This document shows positions 20,558 through 28,324 of a stretch of DNA of 64,000 nt, one piece after another. The position numbers and the translations under genes are program-made. Numbering within the stretch: position 1 is the stretch's first letter; every line of letters starts with the position of its first letter. This DNA comes from Cytophagaceae bacterium (GTDB lineage Bacteria > Bacteroidota > Bacteroidia > Cytophagales > Spirosomataceae): the NCBI GenBank assembly GCA_947460975.1, contig CANHGO010000001.1:62001-126000 (forward strand), written 5' to 3'. The notes beneath the pieces were generated by a model that saw only the letters and a program-made list of their open reading frames with translations, was not told the origin of the DNA and ran no database searches.

Positions 20558-21526
20558 ATGCAAAACAAATCCATGAACCCGACCATGACACTTAAAAATG
20601 AGCATGAGGATATACCCGGAAACCCATCCATTTCTAAAAGCAGTATCACCAAATTAAATGATCGAAGTAATGGAAAACCGCTGCGAGCGCTAAGCGAAGA
20701 TGAGTTTGCTTTTTGGAAAGAAAATGGTTTTGTCATCGTAAAAAATGCCATTAGTAAAGAGGCTGCTGCATTAACAGCAAAAGCCATTTGGGATTTTGAG
20801 GAAAAAGATCCAGGCCAACCCGAAACTTGGCACACGGAACCAAGAGCCGAAATGCAAATGAAGGAACTCGTCGGATCTGGCATGGTGGAAATGTACAATC
20901 ATCCTTTGTTATGGGAAAATAGGCAATCTCAGCGCGTTTACGATGCCTTTGTGGATGTTTGGGGAGTGGAAGATTTATGGGTGACGATCGATCGTTGCAA
21001 CTTAAATTTTCCTGTGCAAGCCGACAAACCATTCAAAGGGTTTATTCACTGGGATTATGACCCCGAAACAAGACCGGTTAACGTGCAGGGCGTCTTAGCC
21101 TTAGCGGATCAAACGGATGAAAATATGGGTGGTTTTCAATGTATTCCGGAATTGTATAGAAATTATGATACCTGGAAAAAAACTCAACCTGAAGACCGAG
21201 ATCGTTTTAAACCAGATATTTCAGGATTCCAATTGCATAAAGTCAAATTAGAGGCGGGAGATTTATTGATTTTTAATTCCTTGCTTGCCCATGGGATTAG
21301 ACCTAACCTGACGGCCAACAAAGTCCGGGTGGCACAATATATTTCCATGATGCCCGCGGAGCAAAATAATGAAGCATTGAAACAATGGCGTGTCAACTCA
21401 TGGCAACATAAAATTGCACCTGAAGGTTATGCCTTTCCAGGTGATCCGAGGCAATTAGAAAAATCCCAACCTGTTGCCGTACTTAGCGATTTAGGAGAAA
21501 AATTACTGGGTTTGAAGAGTCATTAG
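20558..21526 (+). CDS. Phytanoyl-CoA dioxygenase (PhyH) family protein
   Basis: A 322-residue Fe(II)/2-oxoglutarate-dependent oxygenase. The ATG at 20558 follows AAGGAATTAAAG and is preferred over the GTG at 20510. The iron triad is visible as His164 and Asp166 in HWDYD and His245 in LAHGIRPN, with an Arg shortly after (about 257) for 2-oxoglutarate. No signal peptide is present. The N-terminal 40 residues look flexible. In Bacteroidota such enzymes often accompany carbohydrate operons, but the substrate is unknown. Its last 44 bases overlap the end of the convergent propeller gene, so the two transcripts are antisense at their ends. Confidence 0.8.
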   Translation: MQNKSMNPTMTLKNEHEDIPGNPSISKSSITKLNDRSNGKPLRALSEDEFAFWKENGFVIVKNAISKEAAALTAKAIWDFEEKDPGQPETWHTEPRAEMQMKELVGSGMVEMYNHPLLWENRQSQRVYDAFVDVWGVEDLWVTIDRCNLNFPVQADKPFKGFIHWDYDPETRPVNVQGVLALADQTDENMGGFQCIPELYRNYDTWKKTQPEDRDRFKPDISGFQLHKVKLEAGDLLIFNSLLAHGIRPNLTANKVRVAQYISMMPAEQNNEALKQWRVNSWQHKIAPEGYAFPGDPRQLEKSQPVAVLSDLGEKLLGLKSH

Positions 21527-22649
21527 AAACCGATTCGGCCGGATTAATTTTATTTTTCAAGCCCTCAAAAGCAATTAACCAAGATTTCCCACCCCATTTG
21601 ATCGCTGGATAAGAACAATCAAAGTTGACATCTGAAATATAGGTTTTGGTCAATCGTCCACGAACATCTTTTTTAATCAAGCCAATCTGCTTGAAATATC
21701 GATCACCCATTTGCTTAATCTCCGCAAAAACTAAAGCTGTTTCCCCTTTGGAATTGGAGGCGAGCTGGGGCATTCGAACCTTATCTCCTTTCAAATGAAG
21801 GATCATTTTTTTTGAAGATTGATAAGCCCATTTAACCCCTGAAGAACCCTCCGCTCCTGTGTACCAAGTTGCTTCAAGGCCTTTCACACCACGAGCTAAT
21901 GAAGGACCCGCATGAGGACAAGCATTTACTAGCCAATGATCCTCATAAAGTGAAACAGGCTCCGAATAGGTTTTACCAAAATCGGATGAATGAAGATAGC
22001 CCATATCGCGCTCCCCTTGATCATTTAAATCGCGGTAAATGACATCCACATTTCCTTTCAAATCTGCAAGCGCATCAATTCGACAGCATTCACATGTTTG
22101 TTGGTCTATTGTTTTCATAACCCCAAAACCATTACCAGGACTCGTGTCAGCCGTTACAAGCGTTCTTCCTTTCGGACCTGCTTTGACATCGAGCCAATAA
22201 GCCCTCACTTCCCCATTGGGTAGTGAAATAATTTTTCCAAAGGAATGGCTTAATCCAGCCGCGGTATCCTTGTGAATGTATTGCGGTTTTTGCCAAACCC
22301 CATTTACTTCCATGGCATAAAGCAAGTCCCCATTAAATCGAGAGGCCGACGTAGGACGATTCATTTCATACAACAAAATACAGGTTCCATCGGCTTTATA
22401 AGCAAGTTTAGGCATTCCCTCGGCATGAGTAGACGCTTTTTTATCAATAGGGACCTGCTCGGCAGGCCCCTGGTTGACTTTTCTAAAAAACAAAACTCCA
22501 TTGGCCGATTTCTCCACCCAAGACAAAACAATATCGCCATTTGACTTAACTGCAAATGAAGGATCCATGGCCTGATGAGTAGGATTGGATACCGTTTGCG
22601 CGAAAGAGACCTGCGCAAAGAAAACAAGAGAAAAGATTAGTTTTTTCAT
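21483..22649 (-). CDS. Exported BNR/sialidase-like propeller with CxCC and CPH motifs
   Basis: A 388-residue secreted protein with signal ending SFAQ and a six-bladed BNR-type fold. One good Asp-box-like stretch is SSDFGKTY. It lacks the arginine triad context needed to call a true sialidase. Instead it carries a cysteine cluster CECC (Cys186, 188, 189), a second block ACPHAGPS (Cys244, His246) and a late Cys in FDCSYP, a pattern that looks like a metal- or redox-binding site. Its ATG overlaps the TGA of the TonB receptor gene by four bases, so the two are translationally coupled. A role in acquiring or handling a metal delivered by that receptor is my inference. Confidence 0.7.
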   Translation of the reverse strand: MKKLIFSLVFFAQVSFAQTVSNPTHQAMDPSFAVKSNGDIVLSWVEKSANGVLFFRKVNQGPAEQVPIDKKASTHAEGMPKLAYKADGTCILLYEMNRPTSASRFNGDLLYAMEVNGVWQKPQYIHKDTAAGLSHSFGKIISLPNGEVRAYWLDVKAGPKGRTLVTADTSPGNGFGVMKTIDQQTCECCRIDALADLKGNVDVIYRDLNDQGERDMGYLHSSDFGKTYSEPVSLYEDHWLVNACPHAGPSLARGVKGLEATWYTGAEGSSGVKWAYQSSKKMILHLKGDKVRMPQLASNSKGETALVFAEIKQMGDRYFKQIGLIKKDVRGRLTKTYISDVNFDCSYPAIKWGGKSWLIAFEGLKNKINPAESVSNDSSNPVIFLLNR

Positions 22650-24958
22650 TTTTTGAATAGTTGGAATACATCAATTTGAACACCTACGACCACGGTACGG
22701 GGCGCAGCTGGAGTATAGGTAGCCTTATCGGTGGCGTTATTTCCACGCGTAGCCGTCGTTGCATACAGCACATCACCTATGTTCAAGATATTAGTAAAGA
22801 ATTGATACGCTTTGTAATTATACCCCATACGAACATTGAATACAGAAACGCCTTCATAGCTTTTGGTATTTACCTGATTCTCGAACCATGGGCCAATTTT
22901 TTGCCATTCAACTGCAATACGAGCACCCTTGTATTTGTAGGTTACCTCTGAGTTTGCAATGAAATTAGGCGCTTGTGGCATTTCTTTGCCATTCACATTC
23001 TTTAATGCATCTGCCGCACGTGTACTTAACACAAAATCAACGAAGGTATGTTTTGCATTTGTTCCTCCAAAACGGAAGTTCCATGAATCGTTTGGTCGGT
23101 AGGTGATTTGGTACTCAATGCCCTCATGTAAGGTTCTACCCGCCGACAAATAATCTGTCGTGTTATCAGGTTGGCGAATACCTAACAACTCATTATTACC
23201 CGCTAAACGATAAAATGTATAATCGAAAAACAATTTATGAGCAAGCAAAGATGCCCAGCCACCTACTTCATAATTCGAGAAAACGGCCGGATCGATGCTT
23301 AAGTAAAATTTCTCTCCCGTCGCGGCTGCTTGTGCTGCTGGACGCACGCGAAATACCGCCGAAAGAGCTGGAGGCGAGAACCCTTTGGAGAAATTACCAT
23401 AGAAACCTAGTTGCGATGAGGCTTCATAGGTTAAACCTAACTTAGGCGAAAACTGTGCATAGCTTTTCGATCCCGTCGAATTATCGATGAAGTTCGTGTA
23501 ATCAAAAGACATCTGATCGAAGCGACCACCCAACGATAATCGAATTTTTTCAATCGGATGTAAATCCAATTGCGCATAAGCCGCTTTGTTCCAAATCACG
23601 GCCGAATAATTACCTAGGAACGTCGATGGCAAGACTTGTGTGATCGTGAATTTCTCCACTGATTTTTTATCCGCACGTAATGTAGCGGCTAAATTGATTC
23701 TATACGCCCAATAGTCATTAGGCGAGCGATCTAGTAAAAATCCCGCCACCAATTTCGAATTCAGAAATTCAAAGCTCTGCGTGTGTTGCCCCATCAAGCC
23801 AAAGCTTTTGAAACTATTTTGGTTGATTTGTCCTGAAGCCGTCAATGATGGTGTCGTCCAAGAGATCGAATAGGAGGGGTTTTGGCCTAAAGCATTATCT
23901 CTGTAAAAGGCCGTCAAACTTGAATTCGCATGCTCAGACCATTTATGCTCAAAGGTCAAACGAGAACGAGACGAGAAAGAAGAACGGTAAGTGAAATCCG
24001 CTGGACTTTTATAACTACGGGAATAAAAACCCGTACTATCAATGTTTCCACCCGTTTGAGAAAAATAATCGTTGTAGGCAAATGAGCCCCATAATTTCGT
24101 CTTAGGCGTAAATTGATAATCCAAACGAACGTTAATCGAAGACTTGTCGAAGTCGGAATTAGAAGCCCAAGAACCTTTTTGGCGAGCTACATAACCACCC
24201 GTCATAATCGACCATTTCTTCCCTAATTGTGCTCCAGCCGTGAATTGAACTCGTTTATAGCCCCACTCATCCATCTGATAACCCACCTGTGCTGTCGGAA
24301 TCCCCGGCGCCGTTTTTGTAATTAAATTAATCGCACCACCCACCGCTTCAGGGCCATAAAGTGAGGACGCGGGCCCCTTTATCACTTCCACGGAATTCAA
24401 TCCTTGTAAATTCGTTTCGATCAAGGCATTGTGGTTGAATACGCCAAGTGGACGCAAGGCAAGACCATCTTCTAGGTAAAGGAAATAGGCAGACGTTCCA
24501 AAAGGCTGGCGAATACCCATCCCATGCTGTTCATTGCGGTAATCTAACATCACCACACCCGGAACCTTATTAATAATTTCCGTTAACTGAAGCGCCTTCG
24601 TATCTTGAATCAAGGCAGATCCAATTTTATGAATAGCCACTGGCGTCTCTGCGCGAGTCGCCGCTTGACGAGAGGCCGTCACCACCACCGATTCCAGCGT
24701 TTGTGTAGCTTCTTCTAAGAAAATTGTGCTTTCAGCCTTCGTTTTCGCTGATTTATATCCTAAGGCCGACACCGTGAATTCCCCTTTTTCTTTGAGGTCA
24801 AATTCCCCTCTTTCATTCGAAATGGAAATGATTTTATCGCCTTTTTTTAGGCTAGCGCCGAGAATAGGCTCATTGGTTACTGAATTAAGTACTTTTACTT
24901 TTTGCGCTTGCGCTAACGTTGTCATGCACAGCAACACCGCCAATAATAGCTTTTTCAT
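22646..24958 (-). CDS. TonB-dependent outer-membrane receptor
   Basis: A 770-residue receptor. After the signal MKKLLLAVLLCMTTLAQA comes a short carboxypeptidase-regulatory-like domain (about 20-85, with GYKSAKTKA), then LESVVVTASRQ as the TonB-box region and a plug domain with GVVMLDYRNEQHGMGIRQPFG interrupted only by normal variation and VEVIKGPASSLYG. The remaining 500 residues form the barrel. The size and plug resemble siderophore or metal receptors rather than the 1000-residue SusC type, and no SusD follows. It is coupled by overlap to the Cys-rich propeller and preceded by a Cys-rich small protein, which supports a metal or metal-chelate substrate. Confidence 0.9.
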   Translation of the reverse strand: MKKLLLAVLLCMTTLAQAQKVKVLNSVTNEPILGASLKKGDKIISISNERGEFDLKEKGEFTVSALGYKSAKTKAESTIFLEEATQTLESVVVTASRQAATRAETPVAIHKIGSALIQDTKALQLTEIINKVPGVVMLDYRNEQHGMGIRQPFGTSAYFLYLEDGLALRPLGVFNHNALIETNLQGLNSVEVIKGPASSLYGPEAVGGAINLITKTAPGIPTAQVGYQMDEWGYKRVQFTAGAQLGKKWSIMTGGYVARQKGSWASNSDFDKSSINVRLDYQFTPKTKLWGSFAYNDYFSQTGGNIDSTGFYSRSYKSPADFTYRSSFSSRSRLTFEHKWSEHANSSLTAFYRDNALGQNPSYSISWTTPSLTASGQINQNSFKSFGLMGQHTQSFEFLNSKLVAGFLLDRSPNDYWAYRINLAATLRADKKSVEKFTITQVLPSTFLGNYSAVIWNKAAYAQLDLHPIEKIRLSLGGRFDQMSFDYTNFIDNSTGSKSYAQFSPKLGLTYEASSQLGFYGNFSKGFSPPALSAVFRVRPAAQAAATGEKFYLSIDPAVFSNYEVGGWASLLAHKLFFDYTFYRLAGNNELLGIRQPDNTTDYLSAGRTLHEGIEYQITYRPNDSWNFRFGGTNAKHTFVDFVLSTRAADALKNVNGKEMPQAPNFIANSEVTYKYKGARIAVEWQKIGPWFENQVNTKSYEGVSVFNVRMGYNYKAYQFFTNILNIGDVLYATTATRGNNATDKATYTPAAPRTVVVGVQIDVFQLFKK

Positions 24959-25025
24959 GAATAATTAATTAAAATGAAGAATGCCCACGATGAGAATCGC
25001 GAGTAAAAAAATCAAGAAAAATTAA

Positions 25026-25433
25026 TTACACTTGAGGAGGATGAAAGAAACCCTTAGTGGAGAAATTCGGATGAATTTCAGAAATTTGAAAATTATTTTC
25101 TAGCACATATCGTTCGAAGTAGCGTGCCTTGAAAAGACTTGAAATGGATTGAAAACCTAGGACAACTTCTGGCATTTTATTCAAACGCTCAGCGTTCGAT
25201 TTTTGCTCCTTTTCCTCTGAGGCTTTCAATTGCTTTGATAAATAACATTGCCCGTTGCAATTCAACATGGGCTTATCTCGATTCACACATAGATTTTTGG
25301 CTATAAAATCACGGTTTACTTGATAATATGCAACGGCCGACCACTGATTTAATAGGGGGACTTGCATAACCATGAATAATAAAAGAGCAATGATGCGATT
25401 CACGGAACAAAGGTAATGAATTAAACAATTCAA
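25026..25433 (-). CDS. Small Cys-rich exported protein with C-terminal Pro-Pro tail
   Basis: A 135-residue protein with a hydrophobic segment (about 13-30), then KNLCVNRDKPMLNCNGQC giving Cys49, Cys59 and Cys63, a Lys/Glu-rich helix (about 64-85), and an end FFHPPQV (Pro132-Pro133). Small proteins with this LC-x-N...C-x-G-x-C block recur next to TonB receptor genes in Bacteroidota; I know of no assigned activity. The gene is 67 bases upstream of the receptor and 36 bases downstream of the GH105-like gene. Three Cys in a compact block plus a His and Pro-rich tail suggest metal binding at the periplasmic face. Compare the 166-residue protein at 8332-8832. Confidence 0.7.
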   Translation of the reverse strand: MNCLIHYLCSVNRIIALLLFMVMQVPLLNQWSAVAYYQVNRDFIAKNLCVNRDKPMLNCNGQCYLSKQLKASEEKEQKSNAERLNKMPEVVLGFQSISSLFKARYFERYVLENNFQISEIHPNFSTKGFFHPPQV

Positions 25434-25469
25434 AATATGATTAATGTCAGCGTAGCGTAAAAATAAATT

Positions 25470-26819
25470 TTATTGACCCTTTTCCGATAAATGAACCGCT
25501 GAATCGTTGATTTCAAAGGAGTATTTTTTCAACATTTCCATCATCGCCGAACCGGCCAATAAAGTTGGCCCATAGCCATGAGCCGCAAATGGAGAAATAG
25601 GTCTGAAATAATAAAATGCGGGATCCCAAGCTAAGCCAGTTCCCACGCAAGTTCCTTCTACTTGCCCTTGCGCATTCACACGAGAATTAACGGCATTCCA
25701 TGATAAAATAGCCGCAGGGGCATAAATTTTAGGATCGAGCCAACCATTATTTACACCATTTGCGATGACATAGGCATAAATAGCCGTGGCCGAAGTTTCT
25801 AAATACGAATCGCTTTTATCTAATAATTGATGCCAAAATCCCGTCCCATCTTGTAAACTCATGAGCCCTTTTAAGTGATTTTTTAAATGCGCCAACATAA
25901 ATTTCCGACCCGGATGGTTGGCTGGTAAATACATCAACATTTCTGAGGTGGTCAACAAAGCCCAACCATTTGCCCGAGCCCAATGAAATTCCGGATGGGC
26001 CTCCGCTCCTTCCAAATATCCATGCATAAAAACGTTCAACGACGGATTGTACATCCGCTTATGATAAGCAGAAAACTGCTTGAACGATTCGTCAAAATAC
26101 TTTTCATCGTTAGACGCAATGCCCAATTGGAGCAATGCCGGTATCGCCATATATACATCGTCCAACCACATCGTATTTTTTAAGGGTCGCACACGAACCA
26201 ATGTTCCATCGGGCAGTCGATGCTCTTCCTTCAAAATAAAATCAGAGGCTCTTCGTGTCACATATGACATGTCGGTTGGGAAACCCGATTTTTTAGCCTT
26301 TAAAACAGCCATGGCCATGGCTCCGATATCATCTAATGCTTTGGGCTGAATTAATCCCTTTAAGACATGTGGCTTCAACCGGTTTGCTTCGTCGTATTTT
26401 CGAGCCGATTCAATAGTAGAGGCAATCAAACCCAAACGCTTGAAAACATAATCAAGGTATTTTGACTCACGAGTTAATTGGTATAAATTCAACATGCCCG
26501 AATAGGTAACACCCCATTCATAGGATATGGGCCTAAAATCTCCTTTCGCGAAAACCACTTGGTCCGAATATCCGAGTTCAGGCATCCATGGCCTACCGGA
26601 ACTTTTGTCCACAAAATTTGAAGGCGTTGCTCTGTCTAAATAATTGAAAACACGATCAATCGTTTTTTGAATGTCAGCTAACGCAGGTACTCCGTAAGTC
26701 GTGGGATAATCAGGCTTTAAAGCGTGTAAAGGAGCGGTGGCATCCGAAGCAGTGGTAATATTTTTCTGTGCCTGTGCCCAAAAACTTAAAAAAAGAAAAC
26801 CCAAAATTATTTTTTTCAT
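25470..26819 (-). CDS. GH105/GH88-type unsaturated uronyl hydrolase (YteR-like)
   Basis: A 449-residue exported alpha6/alpha6-barrel enzyme. Start at 26819 gives a clean signal MKKIILGFLFLSFWAQAQ; an in-frame ATG at 26825 is also possible. Two acidic blocks fit this clan: ALDDIGAMAMA (Asp162/163) and MWLDDVYMAIP (Asp220/221), the latter matching the catalytic Asp region of rhamnogalacturonyl hydrolases. HWARANGWALLT is another family block. It would remove unsaturated galacturonyl or glucuronyl residues from oligosaccharides in the periplasm. It sits 28 bases after an acyl-CoA synthetase gene, an unusual neighbour. Family assignment is firm at clan level; GH105 versus GH88 is less sure. Confidence 0.82.
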   Translation of the reverse strand: MKKIILGFLFLSFWAQAQKNITTASDATAPLHALKPDYPTTYGVPALADIQKTIDRVFNYLDRATPSNFVDKSSGRPWMPELGYSDQVVFAKGDFRPISYEWGVTYSGMLNLYQLTRESKYLDYVFKRLGLIASTIESARKYDEANRLKPHVLKGLIQPKALDDIGAMAMAVLKAKKSGFPTDMSYVTRRASDFILKEEHRLPDGTLVRVRPLKNTMWLDDVYMAIPALLQLGIASNDEKYFDESFKQFSAYHKRMYNPSLNVFMHGYLEGAEAHPEFHWARANGWALLTTSEMLMYLPANHPGRKFMLAHLKNHLKGLMSLQDGTGFWHQLLDKSDSYLETSATAIYAYVIANGVNNGWLDPKIYAPAAILSWNAVNSRVNAQGQVEGTCVGTGLAWDPAFYYFRPISPFAAHGYGPTLLAGSAMMEMLKKYSFEINDSAVHLSEKGQ

Positions 26820-26847
26820 ACCCATAATGCATTTGCGTATTCGCAAT

Positions 26848-28323
26848 TTAAAACATTATTTTCAAATCATTTTTGGTCACTTTTCCCATCGCGTTTCGAG
26901 GTAATTCTTCCACAAATTGATACAGTCTAGGAACCTTATACCCAGGCAATCGCTCGCGCAACCAGGTATTTATTTCTTCTTTTGAAATGACATTTCTTAC
27001 CACTAAAACGACGGCAACCACTTCGCCCCATTCATCATCAGGCAAACCCACAACTCCGCAATCTTCTATATCAGGATGGAAACGTAATACTTCTTCAATC
27101 TCTAAAGCAGAAAGTTTATATCCGCCTGACTTGATAATATCCACGGAACTACGTCCCAAAATTTTATAATATCCAATATCCAAATGGGCGACATCGCCCG
27201 TTTTAAACCAACCATCTTCCGTGAACGTTTCTTGGGTCGCTGACGGTTTATTCCAATACGATTGGAAAACGTTCGGGCCTTTTATTTGAATTTCTCCAGG
27301 TTCCAATTCTTCTGTAATTACATCGTTATCACCCATTAAACGGACTGAAACTCCTGGCAAAGGGATACCGACATGCCCAGGTCTTCTTTCCCCATGAAAA
27401 GGGTTACTGATGGCCATAGCTATTTCGGTCATCCCATACCTTTCTAAAAGCCAATGCCCACTGATTTGGTGCCATTTTTCCATAACAGAAACGGGTAAAG
27501 CAGCAGATCCAGATACCATTAGGCGAAATTTAAGCAAGGTGTCATATATGACATGTTGGTCTGCCGTCGACAGAATATCCCAATGAGAAATGAGTTTGAA
27601 ATATATGGTCGGCACCGCCATAAAAACGGTCAATTCACCTGAAAGCAGTCGACTAAACACTTCAGCCGCATCAAATTTGGGCAAAAATTCACAAGTGGCT
27701 CCTACCGACAAACTACAGCCGATCACATTAATAATACCATGAATATGATGCAGAGGTAAAATACAAAGGGTCCGATCTGAAGCTTTCCATTCCCAAGCTT
27801 GCACAAGGCAAGCGATTTGAAAATCAATATTTGCATGCGTTGTGACTACGCCTTTGGGAAGTGAAGTGGTTCCAGACGTATACAAAATCATGGCGGGTCG
27901 TTCAGAAGAAATTTCAGGCAAACTGATTTCCTGTAGCTCAACTTCTTCATGAACCAAATGATAGGTTATTTGGCTTAACTGCACAAACGGCAATAAAACT
28001 TCTTGGAAATCGGTGTCGATCACCACTTGGCTTGCCCCCGTATCCTCCAAAACATATTGCAAAGAAGCGATGGGATAACTAATACACAAGGGAACGGCCA
28101 CTCCGCCAGCTTTCCAAATTCCCCATTGGACCGCCACATAATGAAAACCCGGTTGGACCATAAAAGCCACTCGCGCACCATGTAAGTCAGTTCCCCCTAA
28201 CAAAAATCGACACGCCCATTGGTTGGACGCATCGATTAATTGTTGGTATGTAAAATCCCCATTCGGGTCTGAAATCGCTACCGAGTCAGCAAAAAGATGT
28301 GCACTCGAAGTAATTTTGGGCAT
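26848..28323 (-). CDS. Acyl-CoA synthetase, ACSF3/malonyl-CoA synthetase-like
   Basis: A 491-residue adenylate-forming enzyme. The P-loop-like motif LYTSGTTSLPKG (near residue 147), LLERYGMTE (near 298), the hinge DGWFKTGDVA and the C-terminal PRNAMGKVTKND with the catalytic Lys are all present. The stretches LPLHHIHGIIN, FMAVPTIYFKLI, MVSGSAALPVSVMEKW and RSSVDIIKSGGYK are those I associate with ACSF3 and MatB malonyl-CoA synthetases rather than acetate or long-chain enzymes. It would make malonyl-CoA (or methylmalonyl-CoA) from the free acid. It starts one base after the PQQ dehydrogenase stop, so the two are tightly linked; why is unclear. Confidence 0.82.
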   Translation of the reverse strand: MPKITSSAHLFADSVAISDPNGDFTYQQLIDASNQWACRFLLGGTDLHGARVAFMVQPGFHYVAVQWGIWKAGGVAVPLCISYPIASLQYVLEDTGASQVVIDTDFQEVLLPFVQLSQITYHLVHEEVELQEISLPEISSERPAMILYTSGTTSLPKGVVTTHANIDFQIACLVQAWEWKASDRTLCILPLHHIHGIINVIGCSLSVGATCEFLPKFDAAEVFSRLLSGELTVFMAVPTIYFKLISHWDILSTADQHVIYDTLLKFRLMVSGSAALPVSVMEKWHQISGHWLLERYGMTEIAMAISNPFHGERRPGHVGIPLPGVSVRLMGDNDVITEELEPGEIQIKGPNVFQSYWNKPSATQETFTEDGWFKTGDVAHLDIGYYKILGRSSVDIIKSGGYKLSALEIEEVLRFHPDIEDCGVVGLPDDEWGEVVAVVLVVRNVISKEEINTWLRERLPGYKVPRLYQFVEELPRNAMGKVTKNDLKIMF

Positions 28324-28324
28324 A

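Noticed and set aside
21483-22649. True sialidase
   Set aside because: Only one good Asp-box is seen and the arginine triad is not evident; Cys/His motifs dominate instead.
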